Source: Tenacibaculum todarodis
Lineage (GTDB): Bacteria > Bacteroidota > Bacteroidia > Flavobacteriales > Flavobacteriaceae
Direction: 5' to 3'
Length of the DNA: 64,000 nucleotides
NCBI RefSeq assembly: GCF_001889045.1
Contig: NZ_CP018155.1
Span: 1,614,001 to 1,678,000 of the forward strand
Below are positions 54,251 through 63,096 of this stretch, in pieces. The stretch's first letter is position 1, and each line of letters starts with the position of its first letter. Under the pieces are notes generated by a model. The model was not told where the DNA came from and ran no database searches. It was given only the letters and a program-made list of their open reading frames with translations. A program made the translations under genes and the position numbers.

Positions 54251-55408
54251 TTATATTTTTTTCAGAGCTTTAAACCATCTATCAGGAATTTTTTGAGCTA
54301 TTGCTTCTTTATAATCTTGATATGTACATGGTATTAACGCATGTCTTTTGTATTTATTATTTGTAATTAAATTTATTTCCATCCACCAACGACCACTTTT
54401 ATCGCTTTTGTAAAAGTTTATTGGATCGTCATCTTCTAATAGAACCGTAAATTTCTGATAACTTTCTTTGGTTGAATACGGATAATCTTTTGCTCTAAAG
54501 TTTACGCCCTCAATAAAATACCAAATCATCTGCGCTATTAAATGCGCTGTTTGAAAGTTAGCATCATGCTTAGAATTATACTCATAAACTCCAAATGATG
54601 TTACTTTATCACTTATTCCTGCATAACGCGCTATTGCACAAATCTCTTCACCATAAAAACCATTGGGTGATGCATTATTATTAGCCGGAGCTTCACTTTG
54701 GCGAATACTGCCAATATCTATTGAAACAATATCTGCATCTCTCATTATTGGTTCAACTAAAGTTATATCTTTAACCTTACCCAAACGATATGCATCAAAA
54801 AACATGTTTTCTAATAATTCTAATTCTTCTTGTGAATTAAAATATGTTTGATAACCGATATTACTATAATTGAACAAATTATTAGGCTGTCGCATAATAA
54901 TTTTACTTAAAAAAGAGGTTGATGTTAACTCATCTTCAAGTGTACCAATATCAAAACGACTATCAACAGAAACTAAATTTACCGTTTGCTCCAAAACATC
55001 ATATGCTCTATAATTTGCAAAAGTTAAATCTTGACTACCTCCAATGATAACTGGTATTATATCATTTTTCAACAAATGAGAAATAATTTCTCTAACCGCA
55101 AAATAAGTGTCTTTTACAGTATTTCCTTTTTGAACATTCCCTAAATCTGCAATAACTGCATTCCATTTTCCTGGAAACAATTGATACAACTGTTTTCTAA
55201 TATGATGCAAATTTTCACCACATCCAATATTATCTACTGCATTTCTATCTTCTTGCACTCCAAAAATGGCGATTTTAACATCGTCTAATTCTGGAAAACC
55301 ATCTTGTTGAGAATGAATAGTAATAGTATTCCCCAAAGCCTGATCTGATTGCAACACAAGATGCGCAATAACAGTGTCTTTTACAGGTGATAAAAAATCT
55401 GCAATCAT
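54251..55408 (-). CDS. Arginase/formimidoylglutamase-fold protein with degenerate metal motifs
   Basis: The start at 55408 (MIADFLSPVKDTV) is taken because an upstream extension to 55483 is a Lys/Arg-rich frame-shadow of topA's C-terminus. The ureohydrolase fold is recognised from KIAIFGVQEDRNAV, PVIIGGSQDLTFANY, NLVSVDSRFDIGT and IVSIDIGSIRQSEAP. In active arginases these read GGDHS, DAHxD and SxDxDxxDP. Here the first His is Gln, the second motif keeps its two Asp but has Arg for His, and the third has Gly for the second Asp. About half the Mn ligands are therefore missing, so catalysis is doubtful. Homologues are annotated as formimidoylglutamase or arginase beside gldK. It lies 4 nt after topA and upstream of gldK. 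Confidence 0.82.
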   Translation of the reverse strand: MIADFLSPVKDTVIAHLVLQSDQALGNTITIHSQQDGFPELDDVKIAIFGVQEDRNAVDNIGCGENLHHIRKQLYQLFPGKWNAVIADLGNVQKGNTVKDTYFAVREIISHLLKNDIIPVIIGGSQDLTFANYRAYDVLEQTVNLVSVDSRFDIGTLEDELTSTSFLSKIIMRQPNNLFNYSNIGYQTYFNSQEELELLENMFFDAYRLGKVKDITLVEPIMRDADIVSIDIGSIRQSEAPANNNASPNGFYGEEICAIARYAGISDKVTSFGVYEYNSKHDANFQTAHLIAQMIWYFIEGVNFRAKDYPYSTKESYQKFTVLLEDDDPINFYKSDKSGRWWMEINLITNNKYKRHALIPCTYQDYKEAIAQKIPDRWFKALKKI

Positions 55409-55412
55409 TAAC

Positions 55413-57908
55413 TTATTTCTTTTTTGCTGTTTTTTTAGCTGGTGCTTTCTTTCTAGCTTTCTTTTTCGGTGTCTTAGCTTCAATCATTTTTACCGCCTCT
55501 TCTTTAGAAAGTTTTTCTATTTCAGTGGTTTTTGGCAATTCAATCTTAATTTTACCTTTTAAAACGTTGAATCTTCCCCATCTTGCTTTTTCTACACGTA
55601 TACCAACATCTTCCCAATTATGGATTACCTTGTCGATTTCTTTTTGTTTTTTAACCTCAATTAATTCAACAATATCATCATCAGAAAGATTATCGAAATC
55701 GTATTTTTTATTAACGTTGATAAACATTGAGTTCCATTTTATAAATGGCCCAAAACGTCCAACACCTTTTTGTACAGGTAAATCTTCGTAATGATAAATT
55801 GGTGCATCTGCTTTTTGTTTTGCAACAATTAATTCTTGTGCTCTTGGTAAATCTACTTCCATAGGGTTTTCTCCCTTATCAAGAGAAACAAACATAGTTC
55901 CGAAACGGATATAAGGTCCAAAACGACCGTTAGAAACAATTACCTCTTCACCTTCATAAGAACCTAATGTTTTTGGAAGCAAGAATAACTCTAAAGCTTC
56001 TTCCATTGTTATGGTTCCTAAATTTTGATCTTTATTTAAACTAGCAAATACTTTCTCTTCATCTTCTGGCGCTCCAATTTGTGCAATTGGCCCAAATTTA
56101 CCCAAACGTACTAAAACAGTTTTTCCTGATTCTGGATGTTTTCCTAAAATACGTTCTCCGCTTTCTCTGTCTGCATTTTCTTTAACATCTTCTACAGTTT
56201 CATGAAATTTAGTATAGAAACCTTTAATCATTTCTATCCAATCTTCATCACCTTCAGAAATATCATCAAAAGAATTTTCTACTTTAGCTGTAAATCCGAA
56301 ATCTAAAATATTAGAGAAATTAGCAACTAAAAAGTCGTTTACAATATTCCCAATATCGGTTGGTACTAATTTATTTTTATTAGAACCTGTTTTCTCCGTT
56401 AAAGTTTGACTCTTAACAGTTCCAGCAGTTAAAATCATCTGCTCGTAACCTCTTTCTAAACCTTCATCTTCTCCTTTTTCTACATAACCTCTTCTTTGTA
56501 CAGTAGAAATTGTTGGTGCATACGTAGACGGACGTCCAATACCTAATTCTTCCAATTGCTTTACTAAAGAAGCTTCTGTAAAACGGTAAGGTGGACTTGT
56601 AAATCTTTGCGTTGCGTTTATAAACGTATAATTTAAAGCTTCTCCAACCTTTAAGTTAGGTAACATTCCTGCTTGCTCTTCATCTTCATTATCATTTCCT
56701 TCTAAATATACTTTAAGGAAACCATCAAACTTTATCATTTCTCCGTTTGCAGTAAAGATTTTTGCGTTTTCAGAATTTTCAATCTTAAAATTGGTTCTTT
56801 CTAATTGCGCATCACTCATTTGAGAAGCTAATGTTCTTTTCCAAATTAAATCATATAATCTAGTTTGATCATATTCAGTATCAATAGCATGCATTTTCAT
56901 ATTTGTAGGTCTAATCGCCTCATGCGCTTCTTGAGCACCTTTTGCTTTCGACTTAAAAACACGTTGTTTACTATATTCTTTTCCGTAATAATTGGTAATT
57001 TCTTCTTCAGCAGCATTTCTTGCATCTACAGATAAGTTTACACTATCTGTTCTCATATACGTAATTAAACCAGCTTCATATAAACGTTGTGCAACTTGCA
57101 TTGTTTTAGCAACAGGAAAACCTAATTTTCTTGATGCTTCTTGCTGTAAAGTTGATGTTGTAAATGGTGCTGCTGGTGATTTTTTTGCTGGCTTTTTTGT
57201 TAAATCCGCAATAGAAAAATCTGCATTAGCACAAGACTTTAAAAAAGTTTCTGCTGATTTTTTAGAATCGAAATTTTTAGGAATAGCAGCTTTAAATTTC
57301 TTTCCTTCATTGTTCGAAAATTCTGCAACTACTTTATAATGTGTTTCAGAAGTAAACTCCTGAATACTTCTTTCTCTTTCTACTATTAAACGTACAGCAA
57401 CAGATTGAACTCTACCTGCAGATAAACCTCCTTTAACTTTACGCCATAAAACTGGTGATAACTCATACCCAACAAGTCTATCTAAAACTCTACGTGCTTG
57501 TTGTGCATTTACCATATTATAGTCTATATCTCTTGGATTTTCGACTGCTTTTAAAATGGCATTTTTAGTAATTTCATGAAAAACAATACGTTTTGTATTT
57601 TCATCTTTAAGCGCTAATTGTTCTTTTAAGTGCCATGCAATTGCTTCTCCTTCTCGATCCTCATCACTTGCTAACCAAACAGTTTCTGCTTTCTTCGCTA
57701 AAGTTTTTAACTTCTTAACAACTGGTTTCTTATCGTCAGAAACTATATATTTTGGACTAAAATCGCCATCTACATCAATACCTAATTCTTTAGAAGGTAA
57801 ATCTGCAATATGACCATAACTAGACTCTACTTGAAAATCTTTCCCAAGAAATTTTTCAATGGTTTTTGCTTTTGCTGGTGACTCTACTATAACTAAATTC
57901 TTTGCCAT
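55413..57908 (-). CDS. topA: DNA topoisomerase I (type IA)
   Basis: TopA relaxes negative supercoils by transient single-strand cleavage. The start at 57908 (MAKNLVIVESPAKAKTIEKF) is chosen; an ATG 12 nt upstream only adds MKRF. The Toprim domain (~1-120) shows ESPAKAKTI and the acidic triad in LASDEDREGEAIAWHL. The active-site tyrosine is in LITYMRTDSVNLS (~residue 289). Domains II-IV continue to ~590. The C-terminus (~590-831) holds topoisomerase C-terminal repeats with GRFGPYIRFG and GRFGPFIKWN instead of cysteine zinc fingers, then a Lys/Ala-rich tail, common in Bacteroidota. It heads the run topA-arginase fold-gldKLMN. Confidence 0.97.
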   Translation of the reverse strand: MAKNLVIVESPAKAKTIEKFLGKDFQVESSYGHIADLPSKELGIDVDGDFSPKYIVSDDKKPVVKKLKTLAKKAETVWLASDEDREGEAIAWHLKEQLALKDENTKRIVFHEITKNAILKAVENPRDIDYNMVNAQQARRVLDRLVGYELSPVLWRKVKGGLSAGRVQSVAVRLIVERERSIQEFTSETHYKVVAEFSNNEGKKFKAAIPKNFDSKKSAETFLKSCANADFSIADLTKKPAKKSPAAPFTTSTLQQEASRKLGFPVAKTMQVAQRLYEAGLITYMRTDSVNLSVDARNAAEEEITNYYGKEYSKQRVFKSKAKGAQEAHEAIRPTNMKMHAIDTEYDQTRLYDLIWKRTLASQMSDAQLERTNFKIENSENAKIFTANGEMIKFDGFLKVYLEGNDNEDEEQAGMLPNLKVGEALNYTFINATQRFTSPPYRFTEASLVKQLEELGIGRPSTYAPTISTVQRRGYVEKGEDEGLERGYEQMILTAGTVKSQTLTEKTGSNKNKLVPTDIGNIVNDFLVANFSNILDFGFTAKVENSFDDISEGDEDWIEMIKGFYTKFHETVEDVKENADRESGERILGKHPESGKTVLVRLGKFGPIAQIGAPEDEEKVFASLNKDQNLGTITMEEALELFLLPKTLGSYEGEEVIVSNGRFGPYIRFGTMFVSLDKGENPMEVDLPRAQELIVAKQKADAPIYHYEDLPVQKGVGRFGPFIKWNSMFINVNKKYDFDNLSDDDIVELIEVKKQKEIDKVIHNWEDVGIRVEKARWGRFNVLKGKIKIELPKTTEIEKLSKEEAVKMIEAKTPKKKARKKAPAKKTAKKK

Positions 57909-57963
57909 AAATCTTTTCAATTATCAATAACTTACACCTTATATATATGATGTAATGAGTTTG

Positions 57964-57993
57964 CAAAAGTAGAACGTTTTTTTTAAAAACAAA
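57964..57993 (-). promoter_or_regulatory. Bacteroidota-type promoter of topA
   Basis: On the minus strand TTTG (57993-57990) precedes TACTTTTG (57971-57964) with 18 nt between. The predicted start of transcription lies about 50 nt before the topA ATG. Confidence 0.6.
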
Positions 57994-58051
57994 TTTTTTA
58001 TTCCATTTTAAGGTGTTTTTAATGGAAAAATACACGTTAATATTCTGCCAA

Positions 58052-58086
58052 TTTGTCACAATCCTTATATTTTGGTTGTATATTTG
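58052..58086 (+). promoter_or_regulatory. Candidate promoter of miaB
   Basis: TTTG at 58052-58055 and TATATTTG at 58079-58086 are 23 nt apart, slightly longer than the usual 19-20. The -7 box is followed by the ATG at 58115. If used, it excludes the longer reading frame beginning at 58013. Confidence 0.45.
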
Positions 58087-58114
58087 CCTTCTATTTTACA
58101 CGAATAAAGTACAC

Positions 58115-59572
58115 ATGGAACCGATTGAAAAAGTAATTGACGAAAGAGTGCAGGGTAAAGCACTTACTACTGAACATAAAGACGGAAACACTAAAAAACT
58201 TTTTATAGAAAGTTACGGTTGTCAAATGAATATGAACGACAGTGAAATTGTTGCTTCTATTCTTTCTGACCAAGGTTTTAACACTACTCAAATTTTAGAA
58301 GAAGCCGATTTAGTTTTGGTAAATACGTGTTCAATTAGAGAAAAAGCCGAAACCACCGTAAGAAAACGTTTACAAAAATACAATAGAGTAAAAAAAGAGT
58401 CTAACAAAAACATGAAAGTTGGTGTTTTAGGCTGTATGGCAGAACGTTTAAAAGAAAAGTTTTTAGAAGAGGAAAAAATAGTTGATTTAGTAGTTGGTCC
58501 AGACGCGTATAGAGACATTCCAAACCTTTTAGAGGAAATTGAAGCTGGTAGAGATGCTGTAAATGTGATACTTTCTAAAGATGAAACTTATGGAGATGTT
58601 TCTCCAGTTCGTTTAAATTCTAACGGAGTTTCTGCATTTGTTTCCATAACTCGTGGTTGCGATAATATGTGTACATTTTGCGTAGTTCCATTTACTCGTG
58701 GACGAGAAAGAAGTCGTGACCCAAAAAGTATTATTGAAGAAATTCAATCTATGGTTGATAAAAACTTCAAGGAAATTACACTACTTGGTCAAAACGTAGA
58801 TTCTTATTTATGGTATGGCGGCGGATTAAAAAAAGATTTTAAAAAAGCTTCTGAATTAGCACAAGAAACAGCTGTAGAATTTGCAGAATTGTTAGATATG
58901 TGCGCTACAGAATTCCCAAAAACACGTTTTCGTTTTTCAACTTCTAATCCGCAGGATATGAGCTTGGACGTAATACATGTAATGGCTAAACATAAAAATG
59001 TTTGTAAATATTTACACTTACCTGTTCAAAGTGGTTCTAACGCAATGTTAAAAGCCATGAACAGACAACATACACGTGAAGAATACATGGAATTGGTAGA
59101 CAATATCTTTAAAATTGTTCCAGAAATGTCGCTTTCTCAAGATATGATTGTTGGTTTTTGTGGAGAAACAGAACAAGATCATCAAGATACTTTAGAATTG
59201 TTAAAATATGTAAAATACGATTTCGGTTTTATGTTCACCTATTCTGAAAGACCAGGAACTTTAGCTGCCAAAAAAATGGTAGATGATGTACCTGAACCAG
59301 TTAAAAAACGTCGTTTACAAGAATTAATCGACTTACAACAAGAACATGCTTTATATAGAACACAACAACATTTAGGAAAGATTGAAGAGTTTTTAATTGA
59401 AGGAACTTCTAAAAAAGATCCAAACCAATGGAAAGCAAGAAACACCCAAAATACTGTTGCTGTTTTTGAAAAAGGAAACTATAAATTAGGTGATTATGTA
59501 ATGGTAAAAGTAGAAGATTGTACTTCAGCAACCTTAAAAGGAACTGTTGTTGGATATTCTGATAATAATTAA
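58115..59572 (+). CDS. miaB: tRNA-2-methylthio-N6-dimethylallyladenosine synthase
   Basis: MiaB is a radical-SAM methylthiotransferase that adds a methylthio group to i6A37 of tRNAs. The start at 58115 (MEPIEKVIDERVQG) is preferred over 58013 because the candidate promoter lies between them. The N-terminal UPF0004 domain carries three cluster cysteines (ESYGCQMNMNDSE, LVNTCSIREKA and LGCMAERLK). The radical-SAM motif CDNMCTFC is in SITRGCDNMCTFCVVPFTRG. A C-terminal TRAM domain ends near CTSATLKGTVVGYS. The substrate tRNAs would include those reading UNN codons, such as the tRNA-Phe encoded at 8643. Confidence 0.95.
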   Translation: MEPIEKVIDERVQGKALTTEHKDGNTKKLFIESYGCQMNMNDSEIVASILSDQGFNTTQILEEADLVLVNTCSIREKAETTVRKRLQKYNRVKKESNKNMKVGVLGCMAERLKEKFLEEEKIVDLVVGPDAYRDIPNLLEEIEAGRDAVNVILSKDETYGDVSPVRLNSNGVSAFVSITRGCDNMCTFCVVPFTRGRERSRDPKSIIEEIQSMVDKNFKEITLLGQNVDSYLWYGGGLKKDFKKASELAQETAVEFAELLDMCATEFPKTRFRFSTSNPQDMSLDVIHVMAKHKNVCKYLHLPVQSGSNAMLKAMNRQHTREEYMELVDNIFKIVPEMSLSQDMIVGFCGETEQDHQDTLELLKYVKYDFGFMFTYSERPGTLAAKKMVDDVPEPVKKRRLQELIDLQQEHALYRTQQHLGKIEEFLIEGTSKKDPNQWKARNTQNTVAVFEKGNYKLGDYVMVKVEDCTSATLKGTVVGYSDNN

Positions 59573-59654
59573 TTTTTAGAAACGAGAAGCAAGAGACAAG
59601 ACATAAGTCAATTTCTTTTCTCTCTATTCTTTTTTCTCTATTCTAAAGAAAGAT

Positions 59655-60875
59655 ATGGAAAACCTACAAGCAATAAAACAACGTTTTGGCATTATCGGTA
59701 ACGATGTGCAGCTTAATCGCGCAATAGAAAAAGCATTACGAGTAGCGCCTACAGATATTTCTGTTTTAGTTACTGGAGAAAGCGGTGTTGGTAAAGAGAA
59801 TATTCCGAGAATAATACATCAATTATCACACAGAAAACACGCAAAATATATTGCCGTAAATTGTGGTGCAATTCCAGAAGGAACGATAGACAGTGAACTT
59901 TTCGGGCACGAAAAAGGAGCTTTTACAGGAGCAACTGCAACCAGAAAAGGATATTTTGAAGTTGCCGATGGCGGAACTATTTTTTTAGATGAAGTTGGAG
60001 AATTACCACTTACAACACAAGTGCGTTTATTACGTGTTTTAGAAAATGGCGAATTTATAAAAGTTGGTTCTTCTCAGGTACAAAAAACCAATGTTCGTAT
60101 TGTTGCAGCAACCAACGTAAATATGCAACAAGCTATTGCAAAAGAGAAGTTTAGAGAAGATTTATACTACAGGTTAAGCACTATTGAAATAAACTTACCG
60201 GCGTTAAGAGAACGTGGTGAAGATATTCATTTATTGTTCAGAAAGTTTGCATCAGACTTTGCACAGAAATACAGAATGCCAACTATTCGATTGGATGATA
60301 ATTCAGTAAAAATGTTATTAAATTACCGTTTTCCAGGAAATATTCGTCAGCTAAAAAATATAGCAGAACAAATTTCTGTTGTAGAAGAAAGCAGACAAAT
60401 AACTGCGGATAAAATGGTGCACTATTTACCAAATAACAATGGTAATTTACCTGCTGTTATTGGTGGAACAGCTGCAAACGATTTTTCTACTGAACGCGAT
60501 ATTATGTACAAAATTTTGTTTGATATGCGTAACGACATTAACGATTTAAAGAAATTAACTTTAGATTTAATGCAACACGGTAATTCCGAAGAGGTACAAG
60601 AAGAAAATAGCCGATTAATTGAACGTATTTACGAAGAAAAACCTGCTCCGCAACACAAAGTAGAAGTTGTACAGCTACCACAAAACTCAGTTGAAAATAA
60701 TTACGATTTTGCAGAAACCGTAGAAGAAGACGAAAGCTTATCATTACAAGACAAAGAAGTTGAAATGATTAGAAAATCATTAGAAAAAAACAAAAATAAA
60801 CGTAAATTGGCTGCAAAAGAGCTCGGTATTTCAGAAAGAACCTTGTACAGAAAAATTAAACAATACGATTTATAA
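59655..60875 (+). CDS. Sigma-54-type AAA+ activator without receiver domain
   Basis: The 406-residue regulator has an AAA+ domain (~10-245) with Walker A TGESGVGKE, the sigma-54-contacting GAFTGA loop (HEKGAFTGATATRKGYFEVA), Walker B GGTIFLDEVGELP and arginine-finger region REDLYYRLSTIEINLPALRERGEDI. A low-complexity linker (~265-355) contains acidic stretches. A Fis-type HTH (~360-406) ends RKLAAKELGISERTLYRKIK. No receiver, PAS or GAF domain precedes the ATPase, so activity control must come from elsewhere or expression. Walker A has Glu after GK instead of Ser/Thr (GVGKEN), as in many of these regulators. It lies 82 nt after miaB. Confidence 0.9.
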   Translation: MENLQAIKQRFGIIGNDVQLNRAIEKALRVAPTDISVLVTGESGVGKENIPRIIHQLSHRKHAKYIAVNCGAIPEGTIDSELFGHEKGAFTGATATRKGYFEVADGGTIFLDEVGELPLTTQVRLLRVLENGEFIKVGSSQVQKTNVRIVAATNVNMQQAIAKEKFREDLYYRLSTIEINLPALRERGEDIHLLFRKFASDFAQKYRMPTIRLDDNSVKMLLNYRFPGNIRQLKNIAEQISVVEESRQITADKMVHYLPNNNGNLPAVIGGTAANDFSTERDIMYKILFDMRNDINDLKKLTLDLMQHGNSEEVQEENSRLIERIYEEKPAPQHKVEVVQLPQNSVENNYDFAETVEEDESLSLQDKEVEMIRKSLEKNKNKRKLAAKELGISERTLYRKIKQYDL

Positions 60876-60886
60876 AACTTTAATAC

Positions 60887-61078
60887 ATGAAAGCTGTAGA
60901 AATTTTTAAAATAAGAAAATCTTTTTCCCCAAACAGTTCAGAAACAATTAAAACTGAAGCAGAAGATTTAATCAATGAAAAACACTACAAAGGTTACAGG
61001 TTAGTGTCTGCTTCTTTTACTGTTGAAAGTCGTTATTTTTATGCTTTTATTACCATGAAAAAACCTAACACATATTAA
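60887..61078 (+). CDS. Small conserved protein, unknown function
   Basis: The 63-residue soluble protein has a helix-strand pattern (SETIKTEAEDLINEKHYKG, then YRLVSASFTVESRYFYAFIT), similar to small DUF4177-like proteins. No signal peptide is present. It lies 11 nt after the activator stop and 2 nt before lptE, so it is part of that transcript. No function can be assigned. Confidence 0.7.
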   Translation: MKAVEIFKIRKSFSPNSSETIKTEAEDLINEKHYKGYRLVSASFTVESRYFYAFITMKKPNTY

Positions 61079-61080
61079 TT

Positions 61081-61581
61081 ATGAAATTACGTCAAATTGG
61101 TTTTTTATTTATAGTTGCAATTACAATTGTAGGTTGTGGTGCTTATTCTTTTACAGGTGGAAATACTGGTGACGCAAAAACTATTCAAATAGATTTTTTC
61201 CCAAATCAAGCTTCTTTAGTAGAGCCAACATTAAGCCAAAAGTTTACGAACGATTTACAAGATTTATTTACAAGACAAACCAACTTAACTTTAGGCCCAA
61301 ATGGCGACTTAGTTTTACAAGGTGAAATTACAGGTTACAGAATAACACCAATGAGTGCAAATGCAGATCAAACTGCATCTCAAAATAGATTAACAGTTAC
61401 CGTAAATGTTCGATTTACAAACAAGCTTGAAGAGAAAGATGATTTTGAAAGAAGTTTTTCTTTTTATTCTGATTACGGAGCACAGCAACAATTAATTGGA
61501 GGTGTTTTAGAAACTGCATTAGAAGAAATTATTGAGCGAATTACGCAAGATATTTTTAATGCTTCTGTTGCAAAATGGTAA
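61081..61581 (+). CDS. lptE: LptE, LPS-assembly lipoprotein
   Basis: The 166-residue outer-membrane lipoprotein plugs LptD during LPS insertion. The lipobox is TIVGC (Cys19), followed by GAYSFTGG (the family's G-Y-x-F start). Further features are TIQIDFFPNQASLVEPTLSQ, QGEITGYRITP and a C-terminal helix with ITQDIFNASVAKW. It is positioned after the sigma-54-type activator and the small protein and before the TPR-like gene and secG, a common flavobacterial order. It complements lptC at 4633. Confidence 0.92.
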   Translation: MKLRQIGFLFIVAITIVGCGAYSFTGGNTGDAKTIQIDFFPNQASLVEPTLSQKFTNDLQDLFTRQTNLTLGPNGDLVLQGEITGYRITPMSANADQTASQNRLTVTVNVRFTNKLEEKDDFERSFSFYSDYGAQQQLIGGVLETALEEIIERITQDIFNASVAKW

Positions 61582-61596
61582 GATTCTAGAAGTAAA

Positions 61597-62307
61597 ATGA
61601 ATAAAGATAAATACATACAAATTCTAAGTAACCCACATTTAATTCAGCAAGAAGAAACTACTGAATTAAAAAAGGTTATTGATGAATTCCCCTATTTTCA
61701 AAGTGCAAGATCTTTGTATTTAAAAGCTTTAAACAACCATAAAAGTTTTAAATACAATAATGAACTTAAAATTACAGCAGCTTACACAACAGATAGAACT
61801 GTTTTATTCGATTTTATTACTTCAACTATTTTTGAAGAGGAAGAAAAATCAACCAAAGAAGCAATACTTCACCAACAATTAGCAGAAGAAATACCACAAG
61901 AAGTTCTAAATATAGAAGAAGAATTATCAATAGGAAAACCATTCTCATTTACACAAAACGAATCTCATTCTTTTAATCAATGGTTACAACTATCTGTTAA
62001 AAAACCAATAATAAGAACTCCAGAAAAACCTAAAACAGAAGATAAAATTTCAATTATAGAAAAATTTATCCAAAATAGCCCAAAAATATCAAGAGTTAAA
62101 AAAGGCACTATTTCTGAAATAAAAGTCGATAAAAATGAGCAACCAAGCCTTTTAATGACAGAAACTTTAGCTAAAGTTTATCTTGAACAAAAAAAGTATG
62201 GAAACGCTATAAAAGCTTATGAAATTTTAAGTTTGAAATATCCAGAAAAAAGTGGTTTCTTTGCAGACCAAATTAAACGAATACAAATTTTACAAAACTC
62301 AAAATAA
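61597..62307 (+). CDS. TPR-like protein of unknown function next to lptE/secG
   Basis: The 236-residue protein has no signal peptide. Its N-terminal ~75 residues are helical (EFPYFQSARSLYLKALNNHK). The middle is Glu-rich and presumably disordered, and the C-terminal ~70 residues contain a TPR-like unit (LAKVYLEQKKYGNAIKAYEI, then LKYPEKSGFFADQIKRI). It is conserved in this neighbourhood in Bacteroidota, but I know no function. The secG ATG directly follows its stop. Confidence 0.78.
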   Translation: MNKDKYIQILSNPHLIQQEETTELKKVIDEFPYFQSARSLYLKALNNHKSFKYNNELKITAAYTTDRTVLFDFITSTIFEEEEKSTKEAILHQQLAEEIPQEVLNIEEELSIGKPFSFTQNESHSFNQWLQLSVKKPIIRTPEKPKTEDKISIIEKFIQNSPKISRVKKGTISEIKVDKNEQPSLLMTETLAKVYLEQKKYGNAIKAYEILSLKYPEKSGFFADQIKRIQILQNSK

Positions 62308-62646
62308 ATGACAACTTACGGTTTAATCTTAATTTTAATCATAATTGTTGCAATTGCACTAATCTTAATAGTAATGGTTCAAAACCCTAAAGGTGGCGGA
62401 CTATCTTCTTCTTTTGGTGGTGGCGGTTCACAATCTTTAGGAGGTGTTCAAAACACAAACAAATTTTTAGACAATACAACATGGACATTAGCAATTGCTA
62501 TGTTTGCATTAATTTTATTAGCAAACTTTGCAATTCCTAGAGGAAATGGAAGCGATTCAAATCAATTAGACAACACTTTAGATGGAATAGAAGCTACTAC
62601 TCCAACTGAAACTCCAACAAATACCGGAAACGACAGTATCCAGTAG
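62308..62646 (+). CDS. secG: SecG, preprotein translocase subunit
   Basis: This small SecYEG subunit has two membrane helices (~5-23 and ~55-73) separated by the glycine/serine loop with the hallmark VMVQNPKGGGLSSSFGGGGS. The C-terminus is a polar Thr/Asn tail. At 112 residues it is of usual size for flavobacteria. It follows the TPR-like gene without a gap and is closed by a strong terminator at 62665. Confidence 0.94.
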   Translation: MTTYGLILILIIIVAIALILIVMVQNPKGGGLSSSFGGGGSQSLGGVQNTNKFLDNTTWTLAIAMFALILLANFAIPRGNGSDSNQLDNTLDGIEATTPTETPTNTGNDSIQ

Positions 62647-62664
62647 TTTTCTAAAAAACACTAT

Positions 62665-62703
62665 AAAAAAATGCCAACGAAAATGACACGTTGGCATTTT
62701 TTT
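62665..62703 (+). terminator. Intrinsic terminator after secG
   Basis: A 15-bp perfect stem (62665-62679 with 62689-62703; core TGCCAACG/CGTTGGCA) has a 9-nt loop and a T-tract. It separates the lptE-secG transcript from groES. Confidence 0.9.
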
Positions 62704-62742
62704 ATACAACTATTTTAAGTTAAAAAACGGTTAGTTCGTAAA

Positions 62743-62774
62743 TTTGTCAGTTGAATTCAATTGGCATAATTTCT
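62743..62774 (+). promoter_or_regulatory. Candidate groES promoter with inverted repeat in the spacer
   Basis: TTTG at 62743-62746 and TAATTTCT at 62767-62774 are 20 nt apart, matching the spacing of Bacteroidota promoters, though the -7 box ends TTCT not TTTG. Between them 62749-62764 (CAGTTGAATTCAATTG) is an imperfect palindrome centred on GAATTC, and GTCAG/CTGAC flank the whole. No CIRCE element was seen. Confidence 0.45.
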
Positions 62775-62820
62775 GACTAATTCAAACTATAAAAAAGCAA
62801 TTAATTAAAATTCATATAAA

Positions 62821-63096
62821 ATGGGATTAAACATAAAACCTTTAGCAGACAGAGTTCTTGTAGAACCAGCTCCTGCAGAAACAAAAACAGCATCTGGATT
62901 AATTATTCCTGATAATGCAAAAGAAAAGCCACAAAAAGGAACAATTGTTGCTATTGGAAATGGAACAAAAGACGAACCTTTAACTGTAAAAGTTGGTGAT
63001 ACTGTTTTGTATGGTAAATATGGTGGAACAGAACTAAAATTAGAAGGAAAAGATTATTTAATGATGCGTGAAAGCGATATCATGGCAATTGTTTAA
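62821..63096 (+). CDS. groES: GroES co-chaperonin
   Basis: The 91-residue heptameric lid of the GroEL chamber. Seen: [19 protein letters not shown] (start), [19 protein letters not shown] (the mobile loop region), and [19 protein letters not shown] near the end. It is the first gene of groES-groEL; groEL begins 106 nt downstream after a spacer of repeated purine-rich words. Confidence 0.97.
   Translation: MGLNIKPLADRVLVEPAPAETKTASGLIIPDNAKEKPQKGTIVAIGNGTKDEPLTVKVGDTVLYGKYGGTELKLEGKDYLMMRESDIMAIV

Noticed and set aside
55409..55483. Upstream extension of the arginase-fold gene rich in Lys/Arg
   Set aside because: It lies in the topA C-terminal coding sequence in another frame; the ATG at 55408 gives a normal family start.
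58013..58114. Longer N-terminus for MiaB with a hydrophobic segment
   Set aside because: A TATATTTG promoter box lies inside it, and MiaB proteins are cytoplasmic without such a leader.
62647..62820. CIRCE operator upstream of groES
   Set aside because: No TTAGCACTC-type inverted repeat was found; only an unrelated palindrome is present.
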